Shown here: positions 15,174 through 22,675 of the stretch, piece after piece | Numbering within the stretch: the first letter of the stretch is position 1 | Layout: every line of letters begins with the position of its first letter | Assembly: GCA_035470785.1 (NCBI GenBank) | Contig: DATIQN010000018.1 | Coordinates: 1 to 64,000, forward strand | Source: Croceibacterium_B sp035470785 | GTDB taxonomy: Bacteria; Pseudomonadota; Alphaproteobacteria; Sphingomonadales; Sphingomonadaceae | Direction: 5' to 3' | Length of the DNA stretch: 64,000 nucleotides | Program-made: the position numbers and the translations under genes | Notes under the pieces: model-generated | What the model saw: only the letters and a program-made list of their open reading frames with translations | Database searches by the model: none | Told to the model about the DNA's origin: nothing

Positions 15174-16360
15174 GCGAACCTGAAACGATCGTCCGCGTCG
15201 CCGCCAAGGGGGACGGTGTCACCGAGTCCGGGCGGCATGTCGCGCTGGCGGCTCCGGGCGATGTCGTCGGCGCCGATGGCGCAGTGGTGCCGGGACCGCA
15301 CCACGCCACGCCACCGTGCCGCCACTTCGGCACCTGCGGCGGATGCCAGTTGCAACACCTTGACGAAGGCGCGCTGGCGGACTTCGTCCGCGATCGCGTG
15401 GTCAACGCGGCGGAATCGCAGGGGCTCGCGCCTGAGGTCGTCGCCCCTGTCCACCTCTCGCCCCCGCGCAGCCGGCGGCGGGCGACGCTGCACGCGATCA
15501 ACGGCGGCGGGCGGCCGCTGATCGGCTTTCGCGAGGGCCAGTCGCACCGAGTGGTCGACATGCGCGAATGCCACGTGCTGGCGCCCGAACTGTTCGCGCT
15601 AGTCGAACCCTTGCGAAGAATGCTCGGCGCACGGCGCGGCAAGTATGCGCTGGCGATCGAGCTGGCGCTGGTGGACCAGGGCGTCGATTGCGCGATAACG
15701 GGCATGGAGCTCGACAGGCTCGAACAGACCGAAGCCTTGCTTGGGTTTTGCCGCGAACAGCACCTTGCCCGACTGATGCTCGACCAAGGCTATGGGCCCG
15801 AGGCGTTGTGGGAGCCGGAGCCGGTTACGATCACCCTTTCGGGCGTACCGGTTGCGTTTCCGAGCGGAGCTTTCCTCCAGGCGACGCGCGACGGCGAGCA
15901 CGCGTTGGTAAGTGCCGCCCGCGAGGGGTTGGCGGGCGCGTCGCGCGTGGTGGACCTGTTCTCGGGCCTCGGGACATTCGCTTTTGCCCTCGATGGCAGC
16001 GTCGTTGCCGCCGAAGCCGCGCGCGAAGCTCACCTGGCTTGCCGCCTGGCTGCCGCGCGTGCGGCGCGGGCGGTCGAGGCCGTCCACCGCGACTTGTTTC
16101 GCAACCCGATGCGGGCCGAAGAGCTGCGCGGTTTCGACGGCGTCGTGCTCGATCCGCCACGCGCCGGCGCGCGCGAGCAGGTCGCGCAGATCGCGCAAAG
16201 CGGCGTCGCGAGGGTAGTCTATGTCAGCTGCAACCCCTCGAGCTGGGCGCGCGACGCGGCGATGTTGAAGGACGCCGGCTACCGCCTCGCGAAACTGTGC
16301 CCGGTCGGCCAGTTCCGCTGGTCGCCCCACGTCGAATTGGCGAGCCTATTCGTCCGCTAG
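15170..16360 (+). CDS. TrmA/RlmD-family RNA m5U methyltransferase
   Basis: The 396 residues use S-adenosylmethionine to methylate a uridine in rRNA or tRNA. The protein has the Fe-S cysteines CRHFGTCGGCQLQHL and a C-terminal Rossmann fold: VVDLFSGLGTFAFAL as motif I, FDGVVLDPPRAGAREQ, and the catalytic Cys with VVYVSCNPSSWARD. An N-terminal TRAM domain is short. The GTG start sits in the nnrD stop (GTGA). Sequence alone does not say which uridine is modified. Its 3' end overlaps, tail to tail, the hydrolase on the opposite strand. Confidence 0.88.
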   Translation: MSEPETIVRVAAKGDGVTESGRHVALAAPGDVVGADGAVVPGPHHATPPCRHFGTCGGCQLQHLDEGALADFVRDRVVNAAESQGLAPEVVAPVHLSPPRSRRRATLHAINGGGRPLIGFREGQSHRVVDMRECHVLAPELFALVEPLRRMLGARRGKYALAIELALVDQGVDCAITGMELDRLEQTEALLGFCREQHLARLMLDQGYGPEALWEPEPVTITLSGVPVAFPSGAFLQATRDGEHALVSAAREGLAGASRVVDLFSGLGTFAFALDGSVVAAEAAREAHLACRLAAARAARAVEAVHRDLFRNPMRAEELRGFDGVVLDPPRAGAREQVAQIAQSGVARVVYVSCNPSSWARDAAMLKDAGYRLAKLCPVGQFRWSPHVELASLFVR

Positions 16361-17128
16361 GGCAGCGAGGATTTGCGCGAGCAGCCAATCGCTCGAGGCG
16401 CCGTCCGAATAGGCATGATCGGCGCTAGCACAACGATAGAGCCGCGGGTCGCGCGGGTCCCACCCGGCCAAGAATGCCTGTCCGGCCCGGTCGCGTTTGG
16501 CCACCAGGATGCGCACCGACCCGGTAAAGCGCGACAGGCCGTCTGCCATGGTTTTAGCCAGCCCGCTGGGGGCGACCGGGGCTGACGCGGCTTGGCGCAA
16601 GCTGCGCACCAGGTCGCCCAGGTCCACCTTTCCGCCCAGGAGACGTAACAGCTCGCGCGGGTTCTTGAGCTTGGCGGCATAGCGCGCGCGGATTGCCGCG
16701 GGCGGAGGCGGCGCCGCGGCCTGCTTCTCTTCATAAGTCCACGGGTTCGACAGGACCAGACCGTCGAAGCCGGCCCCTCCTGAAAGCATCAGCGCGCTGG
16801 CAGCGTCGCAATTGCCGAAGCCGATTACGCGCCGGACGGCCGGGCATTGCGTGCGAAACGCGGCGAGCGCGGCAGCGATGTCCTCGGCCGAATGGCGAAA
16901 GCCCATGTTGACGCCTTCGCTGTCGCCGACGCCGCGCCGATCGAAGCGCAGCACCGGATGGCCTGCCTGGGCCACTCTTGCGGCGAGATTTGCCTGGCTT
17001 GAGAATGCTCCGGCGCGGGTCTCATTGCCGCCGGTGACGATGAGCATTCCGGTCGCGCCGGGGGCTTCGTCGATCGTTGCGACGAGGAGCGAGCCGGCGC
17101 AATCGAACGCAAAGTTTCGGCGAGTCAC
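16346..17128 (-). CDS. Exosortase A system-associated hydrolase 1
   Basis: This 260-residue alpha/beta hydrolase is of the type found in XrtA loci (TIGR03100-like). Seen: GMLIVTGGNETRAGAF near the oxyanion region, HPVLRFDRRGVGDSEG, the nucleophile-elbow position IGFGNCDAASALML, where Cys occupies the usual Ser place, and the late His in ADHAYSDGAS. It is cytoplasmic. It overlaps the second hydrolase gene by 4 bases. It is the last gene of the minus-strand arm and overlaps the RNA methyltransferase tail by 15 bases. The substrate is not known; association with the ligase/ACP module suggests acyl transfer or release. Confidence 0.88.
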   Translation of the reverse strand: MTRRNFAFDCAGSLLVATIDEAPGATGMLIVTGGNETRAGAFSSQANLAARVAQAGHPVLRFDRRGVGDSEGVNMGFRHSAEDIAAALAAFRTQCPAVRRVIGFGNCDAASALMLSGGAGFDGLVLSNPWTYEEKQAAAPPPPAAIRARYAAKLKNPRELLRLLGGKVDLGDLVRSLRQAASAPVAPSGLAKTMADGLSRFTGSVRILVAKRDRAGQAFLAGWDPRDPRLYRCASADHAYSDGASSDWLLAQILAALADE

Positions 17129-17784
17129 GCGAGCAACTCCATCGCGATGACTGCGGCGAGCGCATCGGCCTGCTTCGGATCGTGATCGGGTTCTGCCCGC
17201 AGCCAGAGGCCCGCTCCGCCGAGGTCGCCTTGCACGATCTCCCGCTGCTTGCCCGTTGGCTGCAACTCGTCATCGGCAAGCTGCGCGATCATTGCGGGGC
17301 CGAGGCGATAGCCGGCGAGTTCAAGGCCGCGCTCGCGTCCCTCGGCGACCAAAGTTTCTCGATCCTCGTCGCGCCCGGCCTCGCGCGAGGCGAGAATGCG
17401 TGCCCGCAACAGCGAGCGAAGCAGTGAGCTGCCGGCTTGCGGCGCATATCGCCAACCTGGCAGGTCGGGCGCTATTGACGCTGCGGATCGCAGAGTCAGG
17501 ACGTGCGTCGCAGCGAAGCAAGACGCTGCCTCGGCGGCCTCGGAGCGCCAAGTCTCGAGTCTCTGGTCGGCTAACGGCGCAAGGCTCTCATTGCAGCCGG
17601 GTAAGTCGGGCAGGAAGCTGTCGATGCCCGAGCCATCGAGGCTTCGCATGACCTCGACCGTGAAGTGACGCAGCTTGTTGGCTTCGTCGAACCACGCGGG
17701 CAGGACTAGGACGCGGAACCGGCGGTTGCGGTCGAAGGCGATGGCGTATTCCTCGCCGGCAGGGCCGGGCCAGGCGGCGATCAT
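17125..17784 (-). CDS. Exosortase A system-associated hydrolase 2
   Basis: The 219 residues form a second, shorter hydrolase-like protein of XrtA loci (TIGR03101-like). The strand FRVLVLPAWFDEANKLRHFT, then DSFLPDLPGCNESLAPL, match the beginning of that family. The usual nucleophile motif is not evident: ATHVLTLRSAASIAPDLPGW replaces it, as in other sphingomonad versions. It may therefore be a non-catalytic partner of hydrolase 1. The ATG overlaps nothing and lies 10 bases after the acyl carrier protein gene. The downstream gene overlaps by four bases, suggesting coupled expression. Confidence 0.82.
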   Translation of the reverse strand: MIAAWPGPAGEEYAIAFDRNRRFRVLVLPAWFDEANKLRHFTVEVMRSLDGSGIDSFLPDLPGCNESLAPLADQRLETWRSEAAEAASCFAATHVLTLRSAASIAPDLPGWRYAPQAGSSLLRSLLRARILASREAGRDEDRETLVAEGRERGLELAGYRLGPAMIAQLADDELQPTGKQREIVQGDLGGAGLWLRAEPDHDPKQADALAAVIAMELLA

Positions 17785-17794
17785 CGCCCGCCCG

Positions 17795-18070
17795 TCAGCT
17801 GCCGCGCTTGGCCTGCACGAACGCCAGCAGCGCGCCGTAGGTTCCGAGCATTTCGTCGTCGACCTCGTCGTCTTCGATGACGATCCCGAGCCGGTCCTCG
17901 ACTTCGGTCAGCAGGCCGGCAACCGCCATTGAATCAAGTTCGGGCAGATGGCCGAACAGGCCGGTTTCGGTCGTGAACTCCGCCACGCGCTGCGCCGAGA
18001 GGCCAAGGACATCGCGCAGCACGCCCCGCAGCACGGTGTCGTTGTCGTTGGCTGCAGCGTGGCTGCTCAT
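17795..18070 (-). CDS. Acyl carrier protein of the XrtA locus
   Basis: The 91 residues have the four-helix carrier pattern and the phosphopantetheine attachment motif LPELDSMAVAGLLTEVEDRL, with the modifiable Ser at position 47. The C-terminal part is acidic (IVIEDDEVDDEM), as usual for carriers. It starts MSSHAAANDNDT, and this ATG is preferred over longer upstream frames that run into the acetyltransferase gene. It should be charged by a ligase, probably the one at 19114-20625. This carrier is not the fatty-acid synthase AcpP. Confidence 0.9.
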   Translation of the reverse strand: MSSHAAANDNDTVLRGVLRDVLGLSAQRVAEFTTETGLFGHLPELDSMAVAGLLTEVEDRLGIVIEDDEVDDEMLGTYGALLAFVQAKRGS

Positions 18071-18101
18071 GCTCGTGTCCCCATCGAAAAGCGCGCGAGC
18101 G

Positions 18102-19088
18102 TTAGCCATGCGCGCCTTCCGAAACAAGCGTGCGCAAGCGCGACTTGGCCATAGCCGGCCAATTGCACGGATCGGCCGGGCGCCGGCATTGCAGGCGATA
18201 GCGCAGGCGGGCGTCCTCCATCCAATCTCGCTTGTAGCCGTCGTCGCCGGTGCCGAAGTCGATGAGGGTGACGCCATCACGGTCGATCACGTACTCCATC
18301 AACGCCGCGGTGAGTGTGGTTCCGGGCGAAAGCGGCTTAGCGTTTTCGCGGTGGGCGAGCTTGTGGATGTAGGCGGTGCCGTCTTCCACGGTCCAGAACT
18401 GGGCCGCGACAGCTTGGCCTTCGTGGCGAGCTATCGCCAGCCGGATTCGGCCGGCAGCGCCTTCGGTTTTGGCGAAAGCGCGCAGCAACGCGGGATCGCC
18501 TTCTTCGGGCTTCCAGCTCTCGGCATAGATCGCTTCGTAAGCCGTCCAGCTATCTTCGTCGAAAGAGGTGACGACCGTGACGTCGACCTTCTTGGCCTTG
18601 CGCTTGAGCGTCGTCCGCAGCTGGCCTGGGCGACCGTCCAGGTAAGCGGCATAGGTGCGGCCATTGACAGACAGGATACGATTCCTGTCGCACAGCTCAC
18701 GCACGACATGCCAGCCTGCGCGCTGGAAGGCGCGTTCGAGCTGGCGCGCTGTCCCGTCCTCATCGGGCACGCGATCGAGTACGATGTGCGACGTCTGCTC
18801 GGCGAGGCCGCCGGCAAGGGCGATGGTCAGGCTGTCGAGCGAACCGTAGGGCGTTGCCAGCGGGCGCCAAGTGAAACCGTACCAGTTGAGGAGTGATTCC
18901 AGCCGGCGCCCGTTGCGGCGCAGCGGCAATACGACAGCGCCGGAGGCATCCTGCGCCACGGCATAGACCGGCTGCGGCTGCGTCGCTTCGAGGCGCTCGA
19001 ACCACTCGCGCCGGGCGAACGGACCGGCGGCCGCAAGCGGCTGTGCTTGCACATCCTTAACACTGGCGTGATAGCTGATTGCCGTCAC
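18102..19088 (-). CDS. GNAT-family acyltransferase (BioF2/CelD-like)
   Basis: The 328 residues show the double-GNAT layout of the CelD/FemAB-like acetyltransferase family: RREWFERLEATQP near the start, FTWRPLATPYGSL, a central basic stretch LRTTLKRKAKKVDVTVVTSF, and the C-terminal active half AAQFWTVEDGTAYIHKLAHR with FGTGDDGYKRDWM. Similar genes occur in many XrtA loci; the acyl acceptor is unknown. The start is a GTG only 25 bases from the divergent ligase start. It heads the minus-strand arm (acyltransferase, ACP, two hydrolases). Confidence 0.82.
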   Translation of the reverse strand: MTAISYHASVKDVQAQPLAAAGPFARREWFERLEATQPQPVYAVAQDASGAVVLPLRRNGRRLESLLNWYGFTWRPLATPYGSLDSLTIALAGGLAEQTSHIVLDRVPDEDGTARQLERAFQRAGWHVVRELCDRNRILSVNGRTYAAYLDGRPGQLRTTLKRKAKKVDVTVVTSFDEDSWTAYEAIYAESWKPEEGDPALLRAFAKTEGAAGRIRLAIARHEGQAVAAQFWTVEDGTAYIHKLAHRENAKPLSPGTTLTAALMEYVIDRDGVTLIDFGTGDDGYKRDWMEDARLRYRLQCRRPADPCNWPAMAKSRLRTLVSEGAHG

Positions 19089-19113
19089 TTAATGCGTTCC
19101 CCTCGGAGCCTTG

Positions 19114-20625
19114 ATGCCCGTTCCGCTCGATCCCGTCCCGCGTCCGCTCGATCATCTCGCCGAACGCGGCGGGGATGACGATCCGGCGCTCGTGCTGCGC
19201 GGGGAAGCGCTTAGCTACAAGGCCTTAAGAACCCGTGTCGGCCAGCTCGCGTCATGGCTCGCGAACATGGTGACGGAGCCGGGCGCGCGCGTGGCTAGCT
19301 GGGCGGCGAAAGGGGAGCTGACGTGTCTCTTGCCCTTGGCGGCGGCGCGGGCAGGGCTGGTCTACGTGCCGATCAACCCATTGCTCAAGCGGGCACAAGT
19401 CGCGCACATCCTCGCCGATAGTGGGGCGAAGCTGCTGGTGGGGACGCAGGCCCGGCTGGAAAGTTTGGCGCCGGACGACGTTCCGGCCGTCTGCGCGGTG
19501 CTCGATGAGACCACTGCCATCGAGGAAGCAAGAAACTGCGATCCCTTGCCGCCGTCGAATGCCGATCCCGCGGCGCTCGTGGCGATCCTCTACACCAGCG
19601 GATCGACCGGTCGGCCCAAGGGCGTGATGCTGAGCCACGGGAACTTGTGGCTCGGTGCGGTTAGCGTGGCGCATTATCTCGGGCTCGAGCGCGACGACGT
19701 CGTGTTGGCTGTGCTGCCCCTTTCGTTCGACTATGGGCAGAACCAGCTGCTTTCGGCCTGGTATGCCGGGGCGAACGTCGTTTCGCTCGACTATCTCACG
19801 GCGCGGGACGTCACGAAGGCTTGCGCCCGTCACCGCGTCACGACGCTGGCCGCGGTGCCGCCGTTGTGGGTCGAGCTGGTCGAACAGACATGGCCGCCCG
19901 AGGCGGTGACGCCAATGCGGCGGCTGACAAACAGCGGCGGAGCGCTGACGGTAGACCTGGTGGGCCAGTTGCGCGGGATTTTCCCGTCGGCCCGGCTCTT
20001 CCCGATGTATGGTCTCACCGAGGCGTTCCGCTCGACCTACCTCGATCCTTCGCTGGTCGGCACGCATCCGACCTCGATGGGCAAGGCGATCCCGTTCGCC
20101 GAGATCCTCGTCATCGGTGACAATGGCCGCGTGACGTCAGCGGGAGAAGAGGGCGAACTGGTGCATTGCGGGCCGCTGGTGGCGCAAGGCTACTGGCAGG
20201 ATGTCGCGCGCACCGCCGAGCGGTTCAAGTCTGCGCCCAAGGAATCGCAATACGGCGGCACGGCGGTGTGGTCGGGCGATCGCGTGCTGCGCGACGGCGA
20301 CGGGTTGCTCTATTTCGTCGGGCGCCGTGACGCCATGATCAAAAGTGCCGGCAACCGCATCAGCCCGCAGGAGATCGAGGAAGCCGCGCTTGCGACAGGC
20401 CTCGTCGCCGAGGCCGCCGCTGTCGGCATCAAGGACGACCGGTTGGGACAAGCGGTTCTGCTGGTAGTGCGCGGCGGCGGTGACGACGAAGGCCTCAAGG
20501 TCGCGCTGAAGCGGGATCTGCCCAATTTCATGCAGCCGCACGAAGTCCGCTGGGTCGAGCGCATGCCGCTCAACCCAAACGGCAAGATCGATCGCGCGGC
20601 GTTGCAGGCGGAGATGGTTGGATGA
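19114..20625 (+). CDS. AMP-forming acyl-CoA ligase, exosortase A system-associated
   Basis: The 503 residues belong to the adenylate-forming superfamily (TIGR03098-like). The ATP-binding P-loop is ILYTSGSTGRPKGVMLSHGN, the second core motif MYGLTEAFRSTYL, then YFVGRRDAMIKSAGNRISPQ and the catalytic Lys in NPNGKIDR. It should activate a carboxylic acid as acyl-AMP and load it on CoA or on the nearby acyl carrier protein. The start is the ATG after GGAG; a TTG one codon upstream is possible. It overlaps the decarboxylase gene by four bases. Confidence 0.92.
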   Translation: MPVPLDPVPRPLDHLAERGGDDDPALVLRGEALSYKALRTRVGQLASWLANMVTEPGARVASWAAKGELTCLLPLAAARAGLVYVPINPLLKRAQVAHILADSGAKLLVGTQARLESLAPDDVPAVCAVLDETTAIEEARNCDPLPPSNADPAALVAILYTSGSTGRPKGVMLSHGNLWLGAVSVAHYLGLERDDVVLAVLPLSFDYGQNQLLSAWYAGANVVSLDYLTARDVTKACARHRVTTLAAVPPLWVELVEQTWPPEAVTPMRRLTNSGGALTVDLVGQLRGIFPSARLFPMYGLTEAFRSTYLDPSLVGTHPTSMGKAIPFAEILVIGDNGRVTSAGEEGELVHCGPLVAQGYWQDVARTAERFKSAPKESQYGGTAVWSGDRVLRDGDGLLYFVGRRDAMIKSAGNRISPQEIEEAALATGLVAEAAAVGIKDDRLGQAVLLVVRGGGDDEGLKVALKRDLPNFMQPHEVRWVERMPLNPNGKIDRAALQAEMVG

Positions 20626-21848
20626 AGCCGCTCGGTCCAATTCCCGCTGGTTTTGACGTCATCGACGGCGAACTGGGCGTAGCCGGTTACACCGCGAGCG
20701 CGCTTGTCGAGAAGGCGGGCGGGACACCGCTGTTCGTCTACTCCGCCGACTTGATCCGGCGACGAATGGCCGACTTGCGCGCCGCGATGCCCGCGCACTT
20801 GAAGATATATTATGCCATGAAAGCAAATCCATACGGTCCTATTCTCGAATTTATGAGAACATTGGTCGATGGGTTCGACATCGCCTCGCAGGGAGAACTG
20901 CGGATGGCTTTGGCGGCGGGCCTGCCGGCCGAACGCATCAGCTTCGCGGGACCCGGCAAACGAGACGAGGAACTGGTCGCGGCTATCGAAGCCGGCGTGA
21001 CACTCAACCTCGAGTCCGAAGGTGAGGCGCATCGCACTCTGGCGATCGCCGAACGGCTAGGCAGGGCACCGCGTCTCGCCGTCCGGGTCAATCCGGAATT
21101 CGAGCTTCGCGGCTCGGGGATGAAGATGGGCGGTGGCGCCAAGCCGTTCGGGATCGACGCCGAACGCGTTCCTGCGCTAGCGCGCGAGGTCATCGCTGCT
21201 GGTGCGGAATGGCGCGGGTTGCACATCTTCACCGGCAGCCAGGCGCTCGATGCCGGCGCGATCATCGAAACTCAGGCCAACGTGCTTGAGCTCGCCGCCG
21301 AGCTTAGCGACCAAATCGGCGCACCGCTGCCGCACCTCAACATGGGCGGTGGCTTCGGCATTCCCTATTTTCACGGCGACCCGCGGCTCGACATCGGCGC
21401 CGTCGGCGCGGCGCTTAGAGAGCGTTTCGCGGCGCTGCCTGACGCGCTGACGTCAACCAAATTCGCCATCGAACTCGGCCGCTATCTCGTTGGCGAGGCC
21501 GGGGTGTACCTGGCCCGCATTATCGAACGGAAGCTGAGCCACGGGATCGTCTACCTCGTCACCGATGGCGGGCTGCATCACCAGCTTGCCGCTTCGGGCA
21601 ACTTCGGCACCGTCGTGCGACGCAACTACCCGGCAGCGATCGTCGGCAAATTCTCCGCCGAGCCGGTCGAGGAAGCCAATATCGTCGGCTGCCTGTGCAC
21701 CCCGCTCGACCGGCTCGCCGACCAGGCCCTGCTGCCGCATGCCGACGTAGGCGATCTCGTCGCGATCTTCTGCGCCGGAGCCTATGGCGCCTCTGCCAGC
21801 CCGTCCGCCTTCCTCGGGCAGGGACCGGCTCGCGAAATGCTTGTTTAG
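20622..21848 (+). CDS. PLP-dependent decarboxylase, exosortase A system-associated
   Basis: The 408 residues belong to fold type III amino-acid decarboxylases (like diaminopimelate decarboxylase; TIGR03099-like). The PLP Lys is K67 in KIYYAMKANPYGP. Also seen are GFDIASQGELRMAL, the phosphate loop HLNMGGGFGIPY, ELGRYLVGEAGVYL, the active-site Cys in VGCLCTPLDRL, and FCAGAYGASASPS. The substrate is probably an amino acid or amino-acyl adduct feeding the small-molecule module; it is not the main LysA by context. It overlaps the ligase stop (ATGA). A promoter-like gap of 185 bases follows. Confidence 0.92.
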   Translation: MKPLGPIPAGFDVIDGELGVAGYTASALVEKAGGTPLFVYSADLIRRRMADLRAAMPAHLKIYYAMKANPYGPILEFMRTLVDGFDIASQGELRMALAAGLPAERISFAGPGKRDEELVAAIEAGVTLNLESEGEAHRTLAIAERLGRAPRLAVRVNPEFELRGSGMKMGGGAKPFGIDAERVPALAREVIAAGAEWRGLHIFTGSQALDAGAIIETQANVLELAAELSDQIGAPLPHLNMGGGFGIPYFHGDPRLDIGAVGAALRERFAALPDALTSTKFAIELGRYLVGEAGVYLARIIERKLSHGIVYLVTDGGLHHQLAASGNFGTVVRRNYPAAIVGKFSAEPVEEANIVGCLCTPLDRLADQALLPHADVGDLVAIFCAGAYGASASPSAFLGQGPAREMLV

Positions 21849-21863
21849 CCTTCCGAACCGGAT

Positions 21864-21880
21864 TGTCCCGTAACGGGACA
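21864..21880. promoter_or_regulatory. Perfect palindrome TGTCCCGTAACGGGACA, putative operator
   Basis: Two 7-base arms (TGTCCCG / CGGGACA) separated by TAA lie 16 bases after the decarboxylase stop and about 150 bases before the polysaccharide export gene, the first gene of the export operon. A symmetric site in this position could bind a dimeric regulator; NtrC-type PrsR controls such loci in other bacteria, but I cannot see a convincing sigma-54 promoter downstream. It lacks a T tract, so it is a weak terminator candidate. Confidence 0.45.
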
Positions 21881-22033
21881 GAAGCCCAGAAACCCCGGAA
21901 ATGCTGCGGTTTTGGCCGCCAAGGCTAACGCAATGTTCACCCTTTTTCGAGAGAACGCACCCCGGATCGTGGGCTGTGGACCAGTTGCGTCATCGCGCAC
22001 CCGATCGCTGCCCGCCAATTTCGAGGTTTTGGC

Positions 22034-22675
22034 ATGCTGAATTCGAAGGTCGCCCGCATTTTCGCCGCCAGCGCGCTTGCGAGCCTCACCCTGACCGCCT
22101 GCGCAAGCGCGCCCGACGGCCATCTGCCGCCCGCCAGCTTCGTCTCGATGCAGGAAGGGCCGGGCGAGGATTACGTGATCGGCCCGCTCGACGAACTTAC
22201 GATCACCGTCTGGCGCAACGACGAGCTCGGCGCGAAGACCCAGGTGCGCCCCGACGGGCGCATCACCACGCCGTTGGTTCCCGACATGCCGGCGGTCGGC
22301 AAGACTCCGACGATGCTCGCCGAGGACATTCGCCTGCAGCTCTCGCAATACATCGCCGAGCCGCTGGTCACGGTGATGGTCGACAAATTCTCAGGCACCT
22401 TCAGCCAGCAGATCCGCGTCGTCGGCGCGACCGAGAAGCCGGCCTCGCTGCCCTACCGCGCGAACATGACCGTGCTCGACGCGATGATCGCGGTCGGCGG
22501 CCTTGGCGAATTCGCCAGCGGCAACCGCGCCAAGCTAGTCCGCTTCGACAAGCAGCTGGGCAAGCAGAAGGAATACGCCATCCGGCTGAACGACCTGCTC
22601 AAGAAGGGCGACACCAGCGCCAACGTGATGCTGCAGCCCGGTGACGTGATCATCATCCCGGAAAGCATGTTCTAA
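22034..22675 (+). CDS. XrtA-type polysaccharide export lipoprotein (Wza-like)
   Basis: The 213 residues (TIGR03027-like) form the outer-membrane export component. The protein has a lipoprotein signal (MLNSKVARIFAASALASLTL ending in TAC, Cys23). It then has the polysaccharide export domain, DYVIGPLDELTITVWRNDEL and VRPDGRITTPLVPDM. A SLBB-like region follows (IRVVGATEKPASLPYRANMT) and the end is LQPGDVIIIPESMF. The ATG follows GAGG. Its stop directly abuts the ATG of the chain-length gene. It opens a long plus-strand operon. Confidence 0.93.
   Translation: MLNSKVARIFAASALASLTLTACASAPDGHLPPASFVSMQEGPGEDYVIGPLDELTITVWRNDELGAKTQVRPDGRITTPLVPDMPAVGKTPTMLAEDIRLQLSQYIAEPLVTVMVDKFSGTFSQQIRVVGATEKPASLPYRANMTVLDAMIAVGGLGEFASGNRAKLVRFDKQLGKQKEYAIRLNDLLKKGDTSANVMLQPGDVIIIPESMF

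Noticed and set aside
21881..22033. Sigma-54 promoter between the palindrome and the export gene
   Set aside because: I looked for GG-N10-GC with TTGC-like context and found no good fit.
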